A stretch of 64,000 nt of DNA, from NCBI GenBank assembly GCA_038049695.1, contig CP142457.1, positions 28,915,001 to 28,979,000 on the forward strand, read 5' to 3'. The notes beneath the pieces are model-generated. The model worked only from the letters and a program-made list of their open reading frames with translations, made no database searches and had not been told where the DNA came from. Numbering within the stretch: position 1 is the stretch's first letter; every line of letters begins with the position of its first letter. A program made the position numbers and the translations under genes. Of this stretch, positions 57,996 to 64,000 are shown piece after piece. Origin of the DNA: Cinnamomum chago. Its lineage: Eukaryota; Streptophyta; Magnoliopsida; Laurales; Lauraceae.

Positions 57996-58240
57996 ATCCC
58001 CTATCCATGATCCTTTGTTCCTGAGCCTTGGGGACACTCGATTACTCTCCTACCCATGATCCTTTGTTCCTGAGCCTTAGGGACACTCGATTCTTGACAG
58101 CCGAGCACTAATTCCTAGGGGCATATACAAACCCTTCTATCCACATATACCAGGTAAAACTATGAGAGGTGACCAATAAAGATAAATGTCGAACACAAGA
58201 CCTATAATTACTGGACCTACTATTGAAACTCCAATTTAAG
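57996..58240 (-). mobile_element. SINE copy, same family as 48988-49211
   Basis: On the minus strand it shows B-box-like GTTCGACAT (58187-58195), then TTGGTCACCTC, ATATGCCCCTAGGAATTAG and GTGTCCCTAAGGCTCAGG in the same order as the copy at 48988. Its 3' part is duplicated in tandem with a 49 bp period (58005-58053 and 58054-58096). The A box is not clear. Confidence 0.65.
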
Positions 58241-59090
58241 TAGGAGCTAATATCCAGTCTCTTTGTTTATGGTCTATGTTACACATGCCCTCTGACCCAT
58301 CTAATTTCATTAAATTGAGATTGTTTTCTACAAGAGCATGTATTGTGCATGCGGTTGGCCTCAAGAGGTCCATGCCGGCGTCCACGTGTGGAGCCATTAT
58401 TAGTTGATCTCAAACTTTCCAAATTTGTTTCCACTTAAATAACAATCAATTACATTAAATTCTGTTTTTTTTTTCTTTTTTGAAAACTCTATAATCAGTA
58501 ACTTTTCTTTTAAAGTATAAAACCCTCACATCAATGATAGTAGATTAATATCTCTAGATATTTCCTATTTTTCCAAAACTCTACAATCAATTAGTCGATT
58601 AAAATTGATAAGTAACATTTTTTAGTTCTGTCAAAATGACTATTCTTTGATAGGAATCATCATATTCTCATCATATTATCATATAAAAACATATTTACTT
58701 GCCTTTGTTTATTACTATTTTTAACATTTTACCTTAATACCTCAATTTAAAAAAAATATTTTCTTCCAAATTTTTCTTAAAAATCATAATTTTAACTCCA
58801 TCCTTATCATATCTCCTACTTCGACTCCATCTTTGTCCTTATTATTATTACTATTATTATTGCTTGGGTTAGAGCACTATATCCTTATTGGCCCACCTAA
58901 TCAATCCAGATCTTGATCTTTCCAATATTGCTTCTCTCACCTTGCTTCCTCTACAATATTTTTTTTATTGATATTTTAAAATTTTTTTTTGTTTATTTGT
59001 TATTTGATATGTACGGATATTGCTTTTATATTGGATTATATGTTTTTTTTTTCTTTGTTGGGCCCGCGTTAGGTATGGGCCTCTCAAACA
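58241..59090. other. Intergenic AT-rich segment
   Basis: T-rich runs (58466, 58979, 59042) and (TTA)n near 58841. No gene was recognised. Confidence 0.55.
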
Positions 59091-59228
59091 AGTTAAATTT
59101 ACAACGCAAGAGGATTGGGATCTCATTTCTTTTTCTATGATCATTAGTGCGATAAAAGTTAATATGTAATGAAGTGACGCATTTTCATTCTCCATCATGA
59201 CCAATGCCGCAGTTAAATTCGCTTCATA
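59091..59228 (+). repeat. Unknown repeat, copy 2
   Basis: Direct copy of 57837-57975, as described there; it begins after GGGCCTCTCAAACAAG. Confidence 0.65.
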
Positions 59229-60424
59229 TTACCGGCCCCGCTATTTTTAATGGTTCATTTTTAATTGTTATTATTGTTTATTCTTTAATTCCAAAGCCTT
59301 AAATTGTTTTAGAGTTACATTTAGTATTTGTACCTTACTTTCTCATTTTTAATACCTTTTTCACATCTGGATTGCAGAAAGTTGGTCATATATGTCATGG
59401 GGACCCATCTATAGGACAAGGGGTAGTTGTGAGAATCCCTAATTTTGAGTCTAGATCCTCTGAAGTGTCACATGAGTGCAGGGAGTGGAAGTCCACAGCG
59501 GGCCACATGTATTAAAAATTTAAATTGCTCAAAATGAATACCCTTCTCTTTAGTGGTATAATTTCGGAACTGTACTTAGATAAGAGTGGCCTCATCATAA
59601 GGTTAGGCATATGAATAATGGTTTGATTAATGAAAATTATCCCCGATTGATCATATACATTTATTATATTATTATTCATATGCTCAATCAACAATGTGGT
59701 CAACTCTTGTCTGAGAAAAATTTGGGAAAATTCTGAAGGTGAGAGTATTCATTTTGAAAAATTAAGATTTTTAATAGGAGGGCCCATCTTTAGATTTCTA
59801 CTCTCCTCACATACCGAAAGCCTGGAGTGAGACATTCAAATAATCCAAAATCTATTAGGACCCATTTGCATGTTTACAGAATAAAATATTTACAAATTTA
59901 AATTTTGTAAGAATAAAACAATATCTTTTTTCTTTGATGACGTGGGTATCATTGACGTCTTTGACCCAACAAAACTAATCTCATACGTGGTGCATGCTAA
60001 ACCCACACAAGCACACATCATACAGATTTGGGGCGGCTTCGAACACAAGAAGTGGGAAGCTGTAGGCTCACATCTTATGCCACTCCTCCAACACCCAAGT
60101 GGGTAATAATAAAATAATACAAAATCAAATAGCATATTTTTTAATATTTTATTTTATTTTTTGTTTGACAAATTTTGAAGAATGCAAAAAAATTTATATA
60201 TTGAGTTGTTTGATAGGTACTACAAATTATATTATATATTAAAAAAAATTTAAATAACAACAAATTAATATTATTGATAAGATTAAAGTTCATTATAAGA
60301 TCAATTACTTATAAAATACTTTTATTTATATTTAATGCATCACTTTAAATCCATCGATGAGGCCACCTTTGAAATCCAAAATACTTAAGTATACTCCGCC
60401 TTACTAAATCATTATAAGTAATTT
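59229..60424. other. Intergenic AT-rich segment
   Basis: No gene, RNA or repeat family was recognised. ORFs of 60-80 codons here look random. Confidence 0.55.
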
Positions 60425-60860
60425 CACCACCACCACCACAATCTTCATCATCATGACCACCCCCATCATCATCAACACCAACACCACCATTATCATCTCG
60501 TCGCCATCACCACCACATCACCGCCATCAACATCTCATCACCATCGACATCACCAACATTGATTGTCGCCATCACCACCACATCACCGCCATCAACATCT
60601 CATCACCATCGACATCACCAACATTGATTGTCACCACCACCACCACCACCACCACCACCATCACCACCACTATCATCATGGTGATCACTACCATCTTCAT
60701 CACAAAAGCAACCACTACCACCACCATCATTACCATTATCATCATTGTGATCGTAACCATCATCATCATCATCACCACCACCATCATCATCTTTGCCACC
60801 ACCTAGCATCATCGTCGTTGTCATAACCATCAACATCATCATCAGATCACCATGACCACC
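60425..60860 (+). repeat. CAC/ATC trinucleotide microsatellite region
   Basis: About 435 bp of CAC, CAT and ATC triplets with a 65 bp internal duplication (60501-60565 and 60566-60630). Long His/Thr/Ile-rich ORFs on the plus strand and Met/Val/Asp-rich ORFs on the minus strand come from the triplet repeat and are not read as genes. Confidence 0.9.
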
Positions 60861-60919
60861 GCCAGAATCATCATCATGATTATTACCACTATCATGTCAT
60901 TTTCCAAACAATCACTCTC

Positions 60920-61168
60920 ATGTTTGTGTTAGCAAGTGGTAAGGTAAGGTGAAAGTAAAGTTGACCCAAATGTAACATATTCTCTCTTTACTATGTCTGG
61001 ATGACAAAGTAGCACGGTAAATTAAGTCTAGCCGCCACTTTTTCTTTACCACAAAAATACATGGTAAAGTAAGTAAAGCAAATAGAAAAGGCAACTACTT
61101 TGGTACTCTCTCCCTCATACCTGACCTCATTGCATACTTTTATCTCACCTTACTTTACCAAACACCCC
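60920..61168. mobile_element. MITE-like element
   Basis: The two ends are imperfect inverted repeats: AGTGGTAAGGTAAGGTGAAA (from about 60934) and, inverted, GTTTGGTAAAGTAAGGTGAG (from about 61163). The right terminus read outward-in, CAGGGGTGTTTGGTAAAG, resembles hAT-type MITE ends. The right edge coincides with the start of the next LTR. Confidence 0.45.
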
Positions 61169-61309
61169 TGTTGACACTAAAAATGTCACTTTGCCTCTTC
61201 AACATCAAGAAGTCACATGAAGCCGCATCCTACTACAAACGAGCAATGCTACTTCAAGTATCAGATCTTGTCAAAATAAAACAAAAACTGCAAGATCCTT
61301 CAAGACAAC

Positions 61310-62130
61310 CAAAATAGGAGTTCACATGAAGTTTCGGGCTATTTCGACATCATTTGACCCAACTTCACTCTTCCAACAGCTGAGCAGTCACTCCCGGTGG
61401 CGGCGAAGCCAGAGACCCTGACACACAAAACAAAGTACACAGCTGGCCCCAAGATGCCACCAGGAGGCTCTACATTAAGTTTCAAGTCATTCCGACATCA
61501 TTTGGCCTAACTTCACTCCTCCGACAACCAAACAGACGCTCCTGGCAGCGATGGCGTCGAAGACATCAAAACTTCAATCAGAGCCTACGGATGGTCTCAA
61601 AATACCTCAAAAAGGCTCCATGTCAAATCTCAGGTCATTCCGGCGACGTTTGACCTGACTTTGACGCTCCTAAAGAAAATCAAGCCTCTCGACGGCGAGA
61701 ACCAACCAGACCATTATTCATCAAACAAAGCAAATGGGCGGCTTCAACATGCTTCAAAAGGGTTGCACGTCAAAATGACTCGACTTTGACGCTCCGAAAC
61801 AAAATCAAGGCTACTGGCGGCAGAGCACCCCGGGACATCCAAATCGGAGATAATGGATCATCTCAAAATGACTCCAATAGGCCCCCTGTCAAATTTCAGG
61901 TCAATCAGACATCGGTTGACCACACATCAAAGCGCGACATCTTCCTCGTGGCGAAATCAAGCTTAGTAGCGACGGGACCCCAAACGGCTTCAAAACTCAA
62001 ACCAAAGCCCATGGTTGGTCCTACCTACTGCTCAGGAGGCTTCACCTCAAATTTTGGGTCATTCCAACATCGTTTGACTTTTGACCGAAAATCATCAACT
62101 CTACACGGCAAGTTCTTCAACTTTTCCAAA
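61310..62130 (+). repeat. ~145 bp degenerate tandem repeats in U3
   Basis: A block around TTTCAGGTCATTCCGACATC and TTTGACC recurs near 61332, 61480, 61628, 61768 (partial), 61894 and 62052, each followed by CTCC-type and GGCGGCGA/GGCAGCGA-like phrases. The frames at 61786-62205 and 62081-62374 arise within or beside it and are not read as genes. Confidence 0.7.
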
Positions 62131-62902
62131 AATAGGAAACTTTGTGCTCCGTTTTTGCACGACTTGTCGTCGAATTTTCTTCAGGAGAATCAAGTCCAAA
62201 AATAAGGAAAATGTCAAGAAAAATACAGGAGAAAAAAGGACTGAAAAAACTCAAAAAATGACCGAAGAAAAGGCGACCAAAGGGGGACCAAACCCCATGG
62301 TCGCAAATCTGATTTATGACGCTCGAAATCGACTGATCTCCGTCTACAATTTGGACCCGCCGTCAAGAGCATGAAATTGCCATTGATCGCTCCAAGATCG
62401 TCAATCGGCTGACCAAGAAAGTACACTTTCTGTCCGACCGATCAAGAAATCGACAAGACAGATGGTATCGGCCCGCTGTTAGCAATCTATGTCTGAAGGT
62501 GTATGATCATCTGACATCAATCAACATGAAGATCCATCGTCGATCATCGCAAGAAGAATTCCAAAAGACGCGGCACGGCCCGCAACTCTTCAAATCCCCA
62601 GCGACCACTTAATGTTGTTAATTGACCCAACTAAATGTGGTCATTAACTCATTATTTTGGACGGCCCAATCAGAAGCAAGGAAATGGGAGTTACAAGTTA
62701 AAGCCATCATGACATTAAAGCCATGAAACTCCTCTCATCATGGAGATTAAAGGCGATTAAATGCCCATCATTCTTCATCGACCAATCAGATTTAAGGAAA
62801 AATGAGTTACAAAATCAAGAAATAAAAACTTGTAACTCCTCCCATCATGAACCTTTAAAGCCATCAATGCTCATAAACCCTCCTAAATGGCTACCAAAGG
62901 CC

Positions 62903-62910
62903 TATAAATA
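62903..62910 (+). promoter_or_regulatory. LTR TATA box
   Basis: TATAAATA within GGCCTATAAATAGGAGAGC, a typical plant LTR core promoter. The transcription start is expected about 30 nt downstream. Confidence 0.8.
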
Positions 62911-63036
62911 GGAGAGCATTCCAAGAAAAATCAATCAGAAAAATCCTGAAGAATTCTCGAAGAAATCTTTGCACAAACAAGCTCTCTTACTTTGAAGAAT
63001 TTCTGTTGCAACAAATACCACAAGGTGATTAAAGCT

Positions 63037-63060
63037 CCTTGGGGGGCACTCCCCCCAAGG
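63037..63060 (+). other. Perfect 10 bp hairpin in the LTR transcript leader
   Basis: CCTTGGGGGG, loop CACT, CCCCCCAAGG: a G+C-rich stem with no mismatch, about 105 nt after the predicted start. It could affect termination, RNA dimerisation or reverse transcription. Confidence 0.85.
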
Positions 63061-63673
63061 CAAAGCCCTATCTTCTCCTATTCAACATGCCCTAGACGAG
63101 GCTTTTCAGCCCGTCTCTTCATTTTTTTTTAGATATAGGACCTTCCCTTGGTCTTTATCCTCTAAAAAAACTGAAGTCCAAGTCAAGCCAAAATAATCCA
63201 AGCATCGCATGTTCTCATCTGAAGGACGATGACGAAGTCCATACATGACTTGTGATCGTCAATCTGAACGAGTCCCCGCAATCTCCTGAGAAGTCAGATC
63301 CATTTTCTTACTTTTCTGTTGTATTTTGTATTTTCTTTAAGAGACAAAAAAATCACAATTCTTGTCTTTCATTTTGATAAGATTTGTAAATCACCCTTCA
63401 CGGCAAAAAAATTGTCTTTCACGGCATTCAAAAAACCTTGTCTCTTTTCCTAAATATATGTGCAATGGAAAGTTAGAAAAAAGATTGATTTCCTTTCTAC
63501 TTGCGAAGGTGGATCTCTAAATCACCATTTCTAAATTCTAAGTAGAATAGAAAATCTGGCATACCCATACAAAAATGTTGATACTTGCCTTTCTCCCCTC
63601 ATTCCCTCCATTCGGCCTTTTCGGTGACCCCGGGGACGGATGGGGGAGGAATGGAAGAATCGGGTCCATCAAG

Positions 63674-63692
63674 TTGGCACACCCGGTGGGAC
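63674..63692 (+). promoter_or_regulatory. Primer binding site
   Basis: TTGGCACACCCGGTGGGAC lies two bases after the LTR end. It has the style of Tat/Athila sites (TGGCGCC...GTGGG). The matching tRNA cannot be settled by eye. Confidence 0.65.
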
Positions 63693-64000
63693 CCGTTCAT
63701 TTGAGAACGTCATGCTTGGATTCTTTGGCCCCTCTTTAGTTGGTCGCCTATGTTGAATCTTACATCTAAAAAAAACATGTGATGGGATTTTTTGGAAATT
63801 TCTATCTTAAATTTATTTCCACTCTTTCTCATTTCAAAAAGAAAAATCTGATTTCTCTTTTCTTGGATTCATCTTTGAAAAACTTTGATCATTTCCCCTC
63901 CGAACGTGATAGCTCGTAGAAATGTTTGTAGCTATTGTTCATAAAGAGGAATGGGTCACCTTTTTTCTTTGATGAGTCCCATAAGGATTTAAAAAAAAAA
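63693..64000 (+). mobile_element. Untranslated leader of the right-edge element
   Basis: Noncoding leader after the PBS, AT-rich with A-runs; no gag start before the window ends. Confidence 0.5.

Larger units (their letters stand above)
61169..63671 (+). mobile_element. 5' LTR of a Tat-type Ty3/gypsy element running off the right edge
   Basis: 2503 bp from TGTTGACACTAAAAATGTC to GGGTCCATCA, followed at once by a PBS-like sequence. It contains about six degenerate ~145 bp tandem units in its 5' third, a TATA box, a strong hairpin and a T-rich tail region. The internal coding region lies outside the window, so the lineage rests on the PBS style and LTR build. Confidence 0.7.

Noticed and set aside
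60453..60842. Long His/Thr/Ile-rich and Met/Val/Asp-rich ORFs on both strands
   Set aside because: They are products of a trinucleotide repeat that leaves several frames open; no gene signals.

Overview
This is nuclear DNA of a land plant, most likely a flowering plant. It has plant-type Ty1/copia and Ty3/gypsy retrotransposons, SINEs, DNA-transposon relics and an Argonaute gene fragment of plant type. The species cannot be named from the sequence. No intact host gene was found; almost the whole window is a nest of transposable elements. There are no rRNA or tRNA genes and no CRISPR arrays.

Layout. 1-2490 is the promoter-to-3' part of a long chromovirus-like LTR (+). 2657-11310 is a heavily mutated Ty3/gypsy element of the Tat lineage (+): gag, protease, RT, two RNase H domains, integrase, and an antisense ORF after pol. 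Its integrase is split by a solo LTR (7950-10138, duplicated site ATTAG). 11311-44067 is an old copia-type element on the minus strand, with LTR at 42464-44067, PBS, long leader and a broken gag at 11311-12027. Its leader is split by two large insertions. The first is a 9.3 kb complete non-autonomous copia/Sirevirus-like element (12533-21835, site TGCCT), which carries a half-gag and a second ORF but no pol; that second ORF is itself split by a solo LTR (15367-17045, site ATAGG). The second is a 19.4 kb composite (22338-41736, site AGTAG) of three ~4 kb LTRs and two ~1.6 kb internal regions in the order LTR-I-LTR-I-LTR; its right-hand LTR is split by another solo LTR (37460-41552, site CAAAG).

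44068-64000 is a mosaic. It holds an Argonaute PIWI C-terminal fragment cut by an LTR starting at 45367, three SINEs, a 123 bp tandem duplication, a second long-LTR segment, a repeat with GGGCGC palindromes, a PIF/Harbinger transposase pseudogene, a ~950 bp element with long terminal inverted repeats, a CAC/ATC microsatellite, a MITE-like element, and the 5' LTR and primer binding site of a Tat-type element that runs off the right edge.

The most unusual signal is a recurring module. Nearly every LTR or leader here carries a 100-300 bp array of short CpG-rich palindromes (cores GTCGAC, CTCGAG, GGTTAGC/GCTAACC or GGGCGC...GCGCCC). The same palindrome occurs in unrelated families, and different palindromes occur at about the same place within one family. 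Palindrome arrays are known from Sirevirus LTRs; sharing and swapping across copia and gypsy-like LTRs looks less explored.
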